Of a stretch of DNA of 64,000 nucleotides, positions 1 to 11,840 are shown piece after piece. Source of the stretch: Escarpia spicata (lineage: Eukaryota > Annelida > Polychaeta > Sabellida > Siboglinidae); the NCBI GenBank assembly GCA_963995525.1, contig OZ023207.1, positions 2,061,344 through 2,125,343 of the forward strand, given 5' to 3'. The notes beneath the pieces are model-generated. The model did not search any database. It saw only the letters and a program-made list of their open reading frames with translations, and was not told the DNA's origin. Each line of letters starts with the position of its first letter. The first letter of the stretch is position 1. Made by a program: the position numbers and the translations under genes.

Positions 1-46
1 ATAACTTTGTAATGCAAAAATAGTTAAGACCAGTGATCAGGGAAGC

Positions 47-376
47 GAATTAATACAGAAAGAGACCAGTGGATGTTGGCACCTGAGAGGATATTGACAG
101 ATAGATAATATGTATATGTTAGCGTATTAATACATGCTACGAGATATGTGTACAAGGAATTAATACAAAAAGAGGCCAGTAGATGTTGGCGCCTGGGAGG
201 AGATTGACAGACAGATAATATTGCTATGTTATCGTAGTAATATATGCTACGAGATCTGTATACAAGGAATTAATACAGAAAGAGGCCAGTGGATACAGGC
301 GCCTGGGAAGAGATTGACAGACATATCATATTTATATGTTAGCATATTAATATATGCTACGAGATCTGTGTACAAG
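47..376. repeat. 110-bp tandem repeat, three copies
   Basis: Three consecutive copies of exactly 110 bp start at 47, 157 and 267, each opening with GAATTAATACA and closing with a TACGAGATnTGTnTACAAG segment. Copies differ by a modest number of substitutions and no obvious indels. The array stops abruptly at 377, where the sequence changes to GAATGCCCGG. It sits in what would be an intron or 3' flank of the minus-strand filamin-like exons. No coding potential is apparent. Confidence 0.9.
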
Positions 377-446
377 GAATGCCCGGAAAGCTGGTTTTAT
401 GTTCAAGACAGCTAATGACAAACTGTCACGAAATTGTAAAACCTAC

Positions 447-530
447 CGACATCCTCAGGGATGTATTTCACCAAGTGCGAGCCATCGTCTTTGACGACGA
501 CGTTGTGCTCCACTCGACTGCCAGATGGCG
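447..530 (-). CDS. Candidate exon of a filamin-type Ig repeat (downstream half)
   Basis: On the minus strand an 84-bp open segment lies between a good acceptor (T-rich tract ending TTTATTTGCAG, exon begins at 530) and a donor (GTAGGT, exon ends at 447). It begins with two bases of a split codon and ends with one, so it is a phase 1-1 exon. It reads PSGSRVEHNVVVKDDG followed by SHLVKYIPEDVG. This fits the D-G-(S/T)-x-x-V-x-Y-x-P-x-x-x-G pattern of the second half of filamin/ABP-280 repeats, which are Ig-like rods of actin cross-linkers and of some TRIM-NHL proteins. It joins in phase with the exon at 1532-1612. The next exon would lie before the window start. The gene could be filamin or another protein carrying filamin repeats. 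Confidence 0.55.
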
Positions 531-1531
531 CTGCAAATAAACAACATACACTTCGTTGTTTATTTATCGTGGGAACTGGTGACGTATAACGGTAAAACAT
601 ACGTATTTGTGTAACAAGAGGCTTCAGAAAGGTTAGCTGTTGGAACTACTTTTATTCAGACGGGTGAAAATAACAGTGTTGTGCTTCTGTAATGTCCAAT
701 GTTTTATAATATTGATTAGGATGACATGGGCGCATCACAGACATTACCAGTTATACGGATTTGCAAATGAAGTAAATCTAACTGAGACAAAACAATGTTA
801 TTGGACCACTGACCAACATTGGATGTGCTAACCTAGATAATTAATGTCAATAAATGAACTGTTTCATGCCAACGTGCGATGTGCCCATGTTGTTGGGGTT
901 GAGATCATTAACAGGTATGTGACGCGTTTTGGTATAAACTACATATTCTATTAGCTTAACACATGGTAGAAAACAAAGTTTCGTTCCGGTTCCCGCGAAA
1001 GTTCAGAAATGAAGGTACTAGCGTTGTGCCCGAAAACGAGTAAAACATTCTACTTACAGGTGATAGTTACCGATGTCGCGCTTACATTTATCCGGGCGTT
1101 AAATTGTATTCGAGTGGTGTTTATGTGCATGTGTAAGGCATAATATTTGGCACCAATAGATCAGTTAGTGATAAATAATACCCAGTAGTTAAATATGTTT
1201 CGTTTGTTGTCGTAACACGAGCGTTATAGTTAGAGTACATAATTATAATTTGCTGTTTCAAATTTTTGACCAAGTATAACAGTAAGTCACGTCACGCGTG
1301 CGTGGAGAGGAACCTGTTTTACAAGAGATAATTGTTTTTGTCTGTGGGAAGCAAACTTTTTATAATTTATGTATATGTACAGACATGTATGAGCATACAA
1401 ACGCCCGGATAAACGAAAGCGCGACAGTCGTAGCTGTTGCTAAGTATATTCCCCTAGATACGTGCACGCGCAGAAACGTCACCCGGATATTATTTAACGC
1501 CAGGATAAATGTCAGCGCGACACCGACACAC
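531..1531 (-). other. Putative intron between the two filamin-like exons
   Basis: About 1 kb of AT-rich sequence with no recognisable coding segment. It is bounded on the minus strand by GTGTGT at the 1531 side and TTTGCAG at the 531 side, so it is read as an intron. The short open frames inside it show no family resemblance. Confidence 0.45.
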
Positions 1532-1612
1532 CTGCTGTGCTCTGACCCGCAATGCAGACCTTAAATGATGTAGACTTGTTGACTAGGACACGTTTGAGAC
1601 CTGGTCCTGACG
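1532..1612 (-). CDS. Candidate exon of a filamin-type Ig repeat (upstream half)
   Basis: On the minus strand an 81-bp segment follows an acceptor (GAGAGAGAAATCACAG, exon from 1612) and is followed by a donor (GTGTGT, exon to 1532). It is a phase 1-1 exon whose translation contains ASGPGL, then VNKSTSFKV, then IAGQSTAG. This is the hallmark start of a filamin repeat: (A/S)-x-GPGL, then an N-K-P/S x-x-F x-V strand, then a G-x-G turn. Splicing to the 447-530 exon gives an open 55-codon stretch in the right order within one Ig-like repeat. The fit of splice signals, phase and motif order is the main support. No further exon was recognised upstream before the LINE at 6540, so most of the gene would lie elsewhere. 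Whether the gene is intact cannot be told. Confidence 0.6.
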
Positions 1613-2841
1613 CTGTGATTTCTCTCTCGCGGATGTCAACGACGAAACCTTTCTCTGAATACAAAAAGGACGTAAAGTTTAATTTCAGTAACACGAGCGA
1701 ATAAATTGATTCACTACCATAAGTGTCGAACACAATTCCACATCGGCGCCACGTGGATACCGGCTGACTAGTCAATGTTGTACTGAAATATTAAAAATAA
1801 CTACAAATTGCTACCCTTGTGTTTTAATAGATTGCCAATTGGTAGACCGGAAACCAATGGTTCACCGACGCGAATGAACTTTGAAAGAGTCGCGTGTTCT
1901 TTGGCGCCAATGAAGTGATGCACTTACATTGCCTCGAAGTTGGCGTATTAACATCTAGATATATTCCCCGGTTGATGATTGTTAATTTGTTGAAACTCTG
2001 CTCTAAATATGTATATGGTTATTGTATGTAATGTACATATCTTGAGTTGTACCACACGCTGCTGGCTGGTGTTGTCGTTGTCTTTAACACCCAACACAAT
2101 TAACACAATAAATACTGAAACTCTTAATCTAAACCCACCGTTTAGATAGGAACAAACAGGATCGAATTCCAATTCGAACCAAAGATTACGTACAACAAGA
2201 CGCGCCACTCGATGATATTGGCTGAAATGTATCGCTAGTGCCTCCCTCGTGCGGTTGGGCGCGAACGGCAAACCCAGCCATGGGAAAGTCTGCGCATTTT
2301 TGTTCGGCGTGTAATTGTTCTAATTCCAGAAAAAATCAGTGGTTCAAGTTAGAAGTTATGTTTGTCCTGAGCTATTGACCAATTTATCAATTTTAAATGA
2401 TAACAAATCATAGAAACATAGAATCCTCTGATATGGTATCTCACATAGAAAAATAAAAAGGTGTTCAACCGTCAAGATGTACAATAATTGTATTATTTTA
2501 TTGATATCATTTAACGTGTGCTAACGATGGGTGATAAGTTGCCGTCATTAAGACTTAGATGACTAGAAGTCTGAGTATTTACATAACAACTGTCGATTGT
2601 GTTCAACCCACTTTGAGGATGGCCAATTTATGAATGCGGCCTCCAGGAACAAATCGATCTGGACTGCGGTTCCAGGAATAGTCAGCGTCACCCTCCTGTT
2701 CTCGTAAATGGCAAACGACGAGCACCGAAACCAAGAGATGTCGGACCAACCAAGAAACAGAAGGCCGATGACAATGATGATTACTGTAAGTGGATTCCTT
2801 AACAAGATCATTCAGATACACATTGTATAAACAAATCTACA
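1613..2841. other. Non-coding or intronic stretch, nothing recognised
   Basis: AT-rich sequence between the filamin-like exon and the LINE tail. A minus-strand open frame at 2563-2811 follows a possible acceptor (CACTTACAG near 2785) and has a hydrophobic start. None of its three frames matches a family I recognise. No repeats or RNA genes were seen. Confidence 0.4.
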
Positions 2842-2858
2842 TAATAATAATAATAATA
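2842..2858 (-). repeat. (TAA/TTA)n LINE tail microsatellite
   Basis: About five and a half ATA/TAA units mark the 3' terminus of the minus-strand LINE, just outside its hairpin. Confidence 0.8.
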
Positions 2859-2874
2859 TATTTTATTTAATATA

Positions 2875-2907
2875 GCGCCAGATCCAATTATAAATTGTTC
2901 GTGGCGC
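2875..2907 (-). other. 3' hairpin of the LINE
   Basis: GCGCCA at 2875-2880 pairs with TGGCGC at 2902-2907 around a 21-base AT-rich loop, directly before the trinucleotide tail of the element. In CR1/L2 and related LINEs a 3' stem-loop is the feature the reverse transcriptase recognises. Here that role is inferred from position and shape. Confidence 0.65.
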
Positions 2908-3165
2908 TTTACAACATGTAGAACCCATATAGAGGTATTAATGATGGCTAAATAAGCATGCATTTTCTAAAAGAAAATTTAAATATTAGTAAAATACAAA
3001 TAAATACAGTAATTAAATAAATATATTAAAATAATGATCATAGCTACAGTTCTATGTAGAAATAAGACATTTAACTGAACTAATGTACATGTAAGTATAA
3101 AACAAATATATAAATAGGTTAATTAATACATAAGAGATATAAAACAAATCAATGCAGAGAGTAAA

Positions 3166-6100
3166 CTATGCCACATTGGACAAGAACGAGAGTCTAAAAA
3201 AATGAGTCTTTAAGCGTGCCTTGAAAGTAGAGAGACAATCAGACGTTTTAATGTCATTAGGCAAAGTGTTCCACAAAGTCGCTGCGGCGACCGCAAACGA
3301 ATTGTCCCCAGCTTTGACATGAGTCCGCAGGACCTTAACATGTTATTGTTGGTAGAGCGCAGGGCTCTTGTTGGTTTGTATGGGCATACAAGGTCGCATA
3401 AATATTTCGGGGCATCGCCATGCACAGCTTTATATGTAAACACTAATAGCTTAAAGTCGATTCTGTGTGCTACAGGCAACCAGTGAAGAATGCACAACAA
3501 ATTCATGGCGCTGTCACTCCGTGGGCGGCGTAGGATCAACCTAGCAGCAGAGTTGTGCATTCTCTGCAGTCGAGCGATGTTGTTGACAGAAGTGCCGTAT
3601 AGAAGTGAATTGCAATAATCAAGCCGTGATGTAATAATGGCGTTGACGACACGTTCCTTTGTCGACGTTGGAAGATAACGACTCATCTGGTTAATATGGC
3701 GCAGGTGAAATGAGCACACACTGACGATGCTTGAAACTTGCTTCCTAAAATCGAGGTGGCGATCCATAACGACACCTAGGTTACGAACACATCTTGAGGC
3801 AGTAATCGTAACATCTCCTACACGTATCACACTGCCGTCAATAAGCGCAGCGGCACTCTTTGGCACTACGGGAAGATATTCCGTTTTATTGTTGTTCATG
3901 CACATGTAGTTTGATGTCATCCACTGATTTACAATATCTAGACACTCCTCCATACGTCTCAGAGTAGCAGCCAACGCAGTCGCAGTGAGGTCAAAATGGC
4001 AGTACAATTGCAGGTCATCCGCATAATGATGAAAACAAAGTCCATGCGCTATAATTATGTCGCCAATGGGTTGTACGTACAACGAGAATAACAAAGGACC
4101 CAGCACCGAACCCTGTGGGACACCCGATGTCACGCAAGTTGTATTCGATGACGCATCACGAATGACCACACGCTGGGTCCGGCCCTGCAGATAGGATTGC
4201 AGCCAGCCAAGCGCCTTGCCAAGAATGCCGTAACGCAACCGAAGGCGCTGGATCATTATCTTGTGATTGATTGTGTCAAAGGCCGCACTAAAGTCAATAA
4301 GAACTAGTGCCGTGCCTTGTCTATTGTCTATAGCGGCTTGCATGGCGTTTGTTACACACAATAGTGCGGTTTCAGTTGAATGATTCTTCCGGTAGGCTGA
4401 TTGGAAACAGTCTTCCATTCGCTGATCGGAAATATGAGAGATGATCCTTCGCGCAATAACTTTCTCTATGACTTTTGACAGATGGCTTAGGTTGCTGACT
4501 GGACGGTAGTTGTTGAGTATGTCCTTGTTGAGTGATTGTTTCTTGAGCAATGGCCGGACAATTGCGTGCTTAAGCAGCACAGGCATGACTGCCTCCTCGA
4601 GTGAGGCGTTTACAATTTGTATGATGATAGGCACGATACTGTCCATGTTGTCATTTAGTTGCTTAGCTGGTAGTGGATCAAGTGATCATGTCTTATCCGT
4701 AGTGCCAAGAATATTAGTGATTTCGGCTGTAGTAGTTGGCTCGAACACTTGAATTGGTCAGTAAAACAACGTGTCTCGTCCTCTGTCGGGTCAACGGCAA
4801 TGCGGTAGTGCAAGTTAATCAATAATTTCTCGATCTTTTCTTGGAAGAAACGTGAGAATTTATCACATCCTTCCTTCACTGAGCAGAATTCAGGAAGTTG
4901 CATTTTGTGTACGTCGAGTGATCTCAGAATGCGAAACATGTTCTTGTTATTAGCGTTCTGTAATTGTCCGCGATAATACTCGGTTTTCTTACTGGCTATC
5001 ATTGTAGTGCAGTCGTCGCGAGCGGCGACGTATAATTGGCGGTGTATTTCGAGTTTCGTTCTTCTCCACAGATTCTCACATGTTCGCCTCTTCTCTCTTG
5101 CTTCGTCGACCTCAGCGTCATACCACGGATGCGGCAAGTTGCTCCTGACGTGTACGTAGCGCCAAGGAGCGTGCTTGTCTAAGCAGTTAGTGAGACAGGT
5201 GTTGTAGTCCGATGCTAAGACCTCCGCTTGCTGACGGTCAGCGTGGGCACACATGCCAGAACACACAGATTTAACGTCATCATTAAACACTGTAGCATCC
5301 ATGATGCGGAAGTTGCGCTGGGCAATTACTGAAGTTTCAGCTGACGGTTTCAACACATTTAATGCCAGTTCTATGCGATAGTGGTCCGATATGGAGTCTG
5401 GATAAACAACAACAGAAGATACTAAGTTATCGCTGTCATGACTTATCACCAGGTCCAATGTATGTCCTGTTTTATGGGTCGGCGAATGGACGTGTTGCAG
5501 CAAATTGTAGGAATCAAGTAGATAGCGAAGCGGTTCTGATTTCGTTACATCATCAAAATGAATATTAAAGTCTCCAGCAATTACGGTTGGTATAACGGAA
5601 ACAGATGCTTCTGTAAATAAGCATTCAAGTTCAGCATAAAATTCACACGAAGTTCCAGATGCCTTACTTGAAGCAGGCGGGTGGTAGATGACACACATGT
5701 TGAACGATATAGAATGGGCTGCAGAGAACTGCACACGGAGAAGTTCAATGGTATTCAAATGGAGAGTAGGAAGAATCTTCGTTGTAAATGTATCGCGGTG
5801 CAAGATTGCAACACCGCCACCACGACGAGAAGATCGTGCCACGTGGTTGAAGAGGAACCCGGGAGGGGTCACTTCAGCAATAACAACTTCGTCACCGCTC
5901 TTCCTTAACCACGTCTCGGTTATCGCCAAGATGTCGCATTTGTGTTCAACGACGTATTCGTTGATTTTGATAGCTTTATTGCACACGGAACGAGCATTCA
6001 GTAATGCCACATTGACGAATGGCGTATCGTGCGGCATAACAGGGGCGGCTCTTAGAGTTACCAGATTCGCACTGACATTGCCTTGCCGACATACAATTCG

Positions 6101-6307
6101 TGAAGAATCATTAAAACGGCTGGTAATCCGCGTTCGAATCACGCGCTGTTTGCGCGTGCCCCCACGTCTGCCACGCAGAGTTGGACGCGCCGTGGACAGT
6201 CCTAGACGTCTGATCAATGAATACACTGTGTCTGGTAATCGCGGAGTGACACCCCTGGTGGCAGGACGGAAAGCCCGAAAGACGTTCTGTAGGCACATCG
6301 CCGCCAA
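3166..6307 (-). pseudogene. LINE endonuclease-reverse transcriptase ORF, three lesions
   Basis: The polyprotein would cut target DNA and reverse-transcribe the element RNA. From the Met at 6307 the first 550 codons give a basic leader and then an APE endonuclease with NARSV, TETWL, YHPP, GDFNIHFD, GHTLDLVIS and SDH, so the catalytic residues look intact. The reading frame is then lost by a one-base deletion near 4745. The correct downstream frame has a TGA at 4686-4688, where the family usually has Cys in a K-T-C-S-L-D-P-L-P motif. The RT continues in the open frame 4646-3210 with NNYRPVSNLS, LIDFSAAFDTI, SGVPQGSVLGPLLF and the active-site HHYADDLQLY. A further frameshift near 3335 moves the conserved tail (AAATLWNTLPNDIKTSDC) into another frame, which closes with TAG at 3166-3168. 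Few lesions suggest a fairly young but dead copy. Confidence 0.85.
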
Positions 6308-6540
6308 CAGTAGAACAATGCCTTGCTAATTATAGTTTACCAAATCAGGTCACACACGGGCGTTGTCGGTCTAAAGACCTGTAGTCAGCCAGCTTCGTCA
6401 GCGACACGGTTGGCTGACGACGTTAAAACAATTCAAGATTGTAGACAAAGTACGCTACCTTGTTGTATAAAAAGTTCAGCGAGACAGTCACTGCAGCATC
6501 ACGAATAAATAGTGAAGTTATGATTGTTCAATTCTTCGTA

Positions 6541-7890
6541 AACAGGCAGAAAACATGTTAATATCACGAGCACGATTTGGCTTGCTGCCTGTCAGGCGCT
6601 ACCGTAAAACTATATGTAAAATGCAAGATTTAATTTCTAATTTATAATAGTGTAGATCTATCATATCGGGTAACTATTTATAATGGCTGATATATACTAA
6701 TTATCTTTTAGTAAATGTCGTATTTGTTATTGATTACTATAGGTACCATTGGTACTAGGTAAATGTGTTTTAGTATTCTTTGGCATGATGGTGGTGGTGG
6801 TCAGATTATACTTAATATGCATGTAGTAATATATCATTATTGCATTTTGGTGTGTCATGTATAGGTATTTGTGAATTTGTTGTGGAAATGTTAATTGGTC
6901 AAGATGGACTATTCAATTTGTTTTCGATTTACAATTTATTAAATTATATTATTAATATTTATTATGCATGTATCACTTAGTGGTGATACATTGACGCAGC
7001 TCCCGTTATAGCTATTCCAGAAAAATAGAGACAAATTCGCCCTCTCTCTACAGCAGAACATAGAACGTAGAACATACACTGTTCACTGATATAGTGTCTA
7101 TAGACCCCTCTAGATAATGGCATACATATTTACCCCGTTAACCATTATATTCCTTTGTATACTGCATGTATACCCATCTAGAAATATGATTTTGGCGACT
7201 TTATCTGCCTACTACATATTTTATTTTCTCACGAGAACCCCTTCTAGAATAATTGTTTAAGTGACATCCTGGGATTCTCTATTTTGTTGGAATAGCCTTT
7301 ACATTAAGCAGGATGCCTCCAGATATATTTTAAAACTTTACGAATTTATATCACTATCCATTATCACTATCCGGGTAATGTGGCATTTAATACAGTGATT
7401 TGTTTTACTGCAAATGTATAGTATATCGAATTTGCCTGGTTCATTGTTTGATGCAGGTTAATAATGTTTACAGCAACACCACAGGAGAACTGACCTGTTG
7501 ATGCCGTGCCATACAATAAGAAGCTCCAGAGAGAGGTGAAGAGACTGAGGGTCCATTTGTACGCCAAATCGAGCACACTTATGATATTGAACTCCATATC
7601 AATTGCTTGAAAATGTCATTGTTAATGAGATGCTGACAAACAAATGTAATGGTGGCTGACTCAACTTATCTTACTGTTTACTGATAACAAAATAATACAA
7701 CATGTACACAACACAAGGAAGTAGTCTTTGTTCACATTAAATACATGTCACACAAACTCCACATGATTCTGTCTGCTGAATACTTTCTTATACCAGTAAT
7801 AAAATTCACCGTGAACACCCAAATTAATGCACATGTACAAAAAACCCAACAATGGCTGCATCTTGCTGTCCTTACGACTGTTCAACATGA
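6541..7890. other. AT-rich intergenic sequence
   Basis: No coding family, RNA gene or long repeat recognised. A short local repeat of AGAACATAGAACGTAGAACATAC lies near 7058-7080 (consecutive AGAACnTn units). A minus-strand open frame at 7367-7597 ends near a possible donor but matches nothing I recognise. Confidence 0.5.
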
Positions 7891-8000
7891 ACACTAGCAA
7901 ACACCTGAACACGTGCAGATACACCAGCAAACATATGAACACGTACATATACACTAGCAAACACATGAACACACACAGATACACCAGCAAACACATACAA
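7891..8000. repeat. 30-bp tandem repeat, about 3.7 copies
   Basis: Units start at 7891, 7921, 7951 and 7981 (last one partial), each ACAC(T/C)AGCAAACAy... and ending with AGAT or ATAT. The period is exactly 30 bp, so frames stay open on both strands and give spurious peptides. Confidence 0.9.
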
Positions 8001-9199
8001 TTATCAAACTTAAAAGGCTTTATAAATACTTTTAAATTGCACACTTTGTCATGCATTCCGTTGCCTGGATGACAATTTTCTTTGAAAATCTTGGCAAAAT
8101 ATACTGTCTTACAATATACTATCTATACTATCTAATTGTCCCATGCTCATAAATAATGAGCAAGTTATGGGAACATGACGAAAACTGGTCTGCACTGTTC
8201 TTCGCTAGACCTGAATTTGGTCACGGGGGATGTTCAGATGGGTCCAGCAGAATCTACCCTCTGCTGAATAAAATATCAACTTGTAGAAACGTTGCATCAG
8301 ACACATATTTCTCATATGACATATATTTTATTTTTGAAATATAAACAAACATATCAAGAGCGCTGAAAATCACGGAAAACGCGTAAAACGCAATGAGTTT
8401 GTATGTATATCACCGACTATGTGCGCCCAACCATATGGGGGAGCCACTGGCGTCGTAATTTGAAATGAATGGAATATGATGTGAGTGTCGCATCTTACTA
8501 ATGTAGTATTTTTGTTCGAACTGCGAAATCGATTCGAGACATTACAAAAAATAGACGACATCGACACCATGAGGGAAAACTTCACATTGTGTGCCCGTAA
8601 ACATTTTTGAATGGGCCCACGTTCCCGTGCCCCCCTAGACCGTTGGAAACGTGCCTCCCTGCCCTCGTTCATGTTACAATAAGTAGAAATTACGGCGACG
8701 CGGCGGCGAAAAAGCCCAACAGTACCCGTTCCCTCCCCTCCGTCTTCCGATGTACAGCCGAGCCAACCGAGCCAGCCGAATAGCTACAAAACAAGGAAAC
8801 ATATTTAAAAGCAAAACAAACACATACCAATGATTGTCTCCCGTTCCAAGTCACAAAACAACGTACACGGCAGGTCCACTGTCTGCCTGTGTTTATTAGA
8901 ATGTCCCAATTCCGATAGGGAAGACCGATCTGTCGTCCCAACATCCTCACTCTTTCAACCCGGACTGTTAACAAATGCTGAGTGTGTGGTCATTATGGAC
9001 AGCTAACGTGACCTGGTCTTTTATGACATGGGTAGGCCCCATGCCTCTTGTCGCGCTATGAATGAACATGTCACGCATGACTTCTTTTGATATGTGCTTG
9101 AGCTGGGTAATTTGGCAGAGTAATATTTAGACCAACGTATAACCGCGGGGATTCCGACAACTGGTTTTCCTCATTCCGTATCGCGTATTACTACCTGTT
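8001..9199. other. Intergenic sequence, nothing recognised
   Basis: Includes a more GC- and CpG-rich patch at about 8690-8800 with GAGCCAACCGAGCCAGCC, which could be promoter-like. No open frame in the stretch matches a family I know. Confidence 0.4.
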
Positions 9200-9229
9200 T
9201 GTGTGTGTGTGTGTGGGGGGGGGGGGGGG
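9200..9229. repeat. (GT)n followed by a G15 homopolymer
   Basis: About seven GT units run directly into fifteen consecutive G (9215-9229). A prominent slippage-prone site and likely weak point for sequencing accuracy. Confidence 0.9.
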
Positions 9230-9949
<720 letters not shown>

Positions 9950-10105
9950 CGACGGAGAAGGTTATCTGCCCTAACAAAGACACAGTGACAACGCCTGTTC
10001 AGTGTGGGCGGCTACAGTTGTTTTGTTTGTGAAACAGACACCCGTGGGCGCAAGTGGCGGAGAACCGAGAGGATGACACGGAAAAAACCGGAGGCAGCGC
10101 GACTG

Positions 10106-11840
10106 GAGGCGACAGAGGAGGAGGAACAGGAGCAGGAAGAGGAGAAGGAGGGAGGACTAGGCGGGGAAGAGGGAGGACTAGGCGGGGAAGAGTGAGGACT
10201 AGGCGGGGAAGAGGGATGACTAGGCGGGGAAGAGGGAGGACTAGGCGGGGAAGAGGAGGATGGGGGAGATCAAGGAGGAAGAGGGGGAGAAGAAGGAGGA
10301 CGAGGGGGAGAAGAAGGAGGACGAGGGAGAAGAGGGAGGATGGGGAGAAGAGGGAGGACGAGGGATAAGAGGGAGGACGGAGGAGAAGAAGGAGGACGGG
10401 GAGAAGAGGGAGTACGGGGAGAAGAAGGAGGACGGGGGAGAAAAGGGAGGACGGGGAGAAGAGGGAGGACGGGGGAAAAGAGGGAGGACGGGGAGAAGAG
10501 GGAGGACTGGGGAGAAGAAGGAGGACAGGGGAGAATAAGGAGGACGGGGGATAAGAGGGAGGACGGGGGAGAAGAAGGAGGACGGGGGAGAAAAAGGATG
10601 ACGGGGGAGAAGAGGGAGGACTGGGGAGAAGAAGGAGGACGGGGGATAAGAGGGAGGACGGAGGAGAAGAAGGAGAACGGGGGAGAAGAGGGAGGACTGG
10701 GGAGAAGAAGGAGGACGGGGGAGAAGTGGTAGGACGGGGAGAAGAAGGAGAACGGGGGAGAAGAGGGAGGACTGGGGAGAAGAAGGAGGACGGGAGAGAA
10801 GGGGCAGGATGGGGGAGAAGAGGGAGGACAGGGGAGAAGAAAGAGAACGGGGGAGAAGAGGGAGGACAGGGGAGAAGAAGGAGGACGGGGGAGAAGAAGG
10901 AGGACGGGGGAGAAGAGGGAGGACAGGGGAGAATAAGGAGGACGGGGATAAGAGGGAGGACGGGGGAGAAGAGGGAGGACGGGGGAGAAGAGGGAGGACT
11001 GGGGAGAAGAGGGAGGACGGGGGAGAAGAAGGAGAACGGGGGAGAAGAGGGAGGACAGGGGAGAAGAAGGAGGACGGAGGAGAAGAAGGAGAACGTGGGA
11101 GAAGAGGGAGGACAGGGGAGTAGAAGGAGGACGGGGGAGAAGAAGGAGAACGGGGGAGAAGAGGGAGGACAGGGGAGAAGAAGGAGAACGGGGGAGAAGA
11201 GGGAGGACAGGGGAGAAGAAGGAGAACGGGGGAGAAGAGGGAGGACAGGGGAGAAGAAGGAGAACGGGGGAGAAGAGGGTGGACAGGGGAGTAGAAGGAG
11301 GACGGGGGAGAAGAAGGAAAACGGGGGAGAAGAGGGAGGACAGGGGAGAATAAGGAGGACGGGTGATAAGAGTGAGGACGGGGGAGAAGAAGGAGGACTA
11401 GGCGGAGAATAAAGAGGACGAGAGGGAGAACGGGGGAGAAGAGGGAGGACGGGGGAGAAGAGGTAGGACGGGGAGAAGAAGGAGAACGGGGGAGAAGAGG
11501 GAGGACTGGGGAGAAGAAGGAGGACGGGTGAGAAGGGGCAGGACGGGGGAGAAGAGGGAGGACAGGGGAGAAAAAAGAGAACGGGGGAGAAGAGGGAGGA
11601 CAGGGGAGAAGAAGGAGAACGGGGGAGAAGAAGGAGAACGGGGGAGAAGAGGGAGGACAGGGGAGAAGAAGGAGAATGTGGGAGAAGAGGGAAAACGGGG
11701 GAGAAGAGGGAGGACAGGGGAGAATAAGGAGGACGGGGGATAAGAGGGAGGACGGGGGAGAAGAAGGAGGACTAGGCGGAGAATAAAGTGGACGACAGGG
11801 AGAAGAAGGAGGACGGGGAGAAGAAGAAGGAGGCGAAGGC
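10106..11840. repeat. Polypurine minisatellite, 18-21 bp units, about 1.7 kb
   Basis: The plus strand is almost entirely purine apart from one C, and sometimes one T, per unit. The main unit is GGGGGAGAAGAGGGAGGAC (19 bp), with variants where GAGGGAGG becomes GAAGGAGG or one G is lost (18 bp). A 21-bp version carrying CTAGGCGGGGAAGAG occupies about 10155-10258. The marker ACTAGGCGGAGAATAAAG occurs at 11397 and again at 11771, showing a secondary 374-bp duplication near the right end. All long open frames across it, including a 556-codon Ser/Pro-rich frame on the minus strand, follow from the lack of stop codons in the unit. Confidence 0.95.

Larger units (their letters stand above)
2842..6540 (-). 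mobile_element. Non-LTR retrotransposon, CR1/L2-like, nearly full coding length, inactive
   Basis: Read on the minus strand, the element has an APE-type endonuclease, a reverse transcriptase, a short 3' UTR with a hairpin and a (TTA/ATT)n tail at about 2842-2858. The wording around the RT C-terminus (SRLDYCNSLLYG, LHWLPVAHRI, YKAVHGDAPKYL) and the GCGC-hairpin plus TAA-repeat 3' end are typical of CR1/L2-group elements in aquatic animals. The 5' end is not defined; 6540 is a guess from where recognisable element-like sequence stops. No separate ORF1 was found upstream, so the copy may be 5' truncated or belong to a single-ORF lineage. Target-site duplications could not be identified. Confidence 0.85.

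Noticed and set aside
2563..2811. Minus-strand frame with a hydrophobic start after a CACTTACAG acceptor
   Set aside because: Considered as another exon of the filamin-like gene, but none of the three frames carries a filamin-repeat or actin-binding-domain motif, and no phase-compatible donor stood out.
7367..7597. Minus-strand frame ending near a GTCAGT donor
   Set aside because: No acceptor-donor pair with a recognisable peptide; treated as a chance frame.
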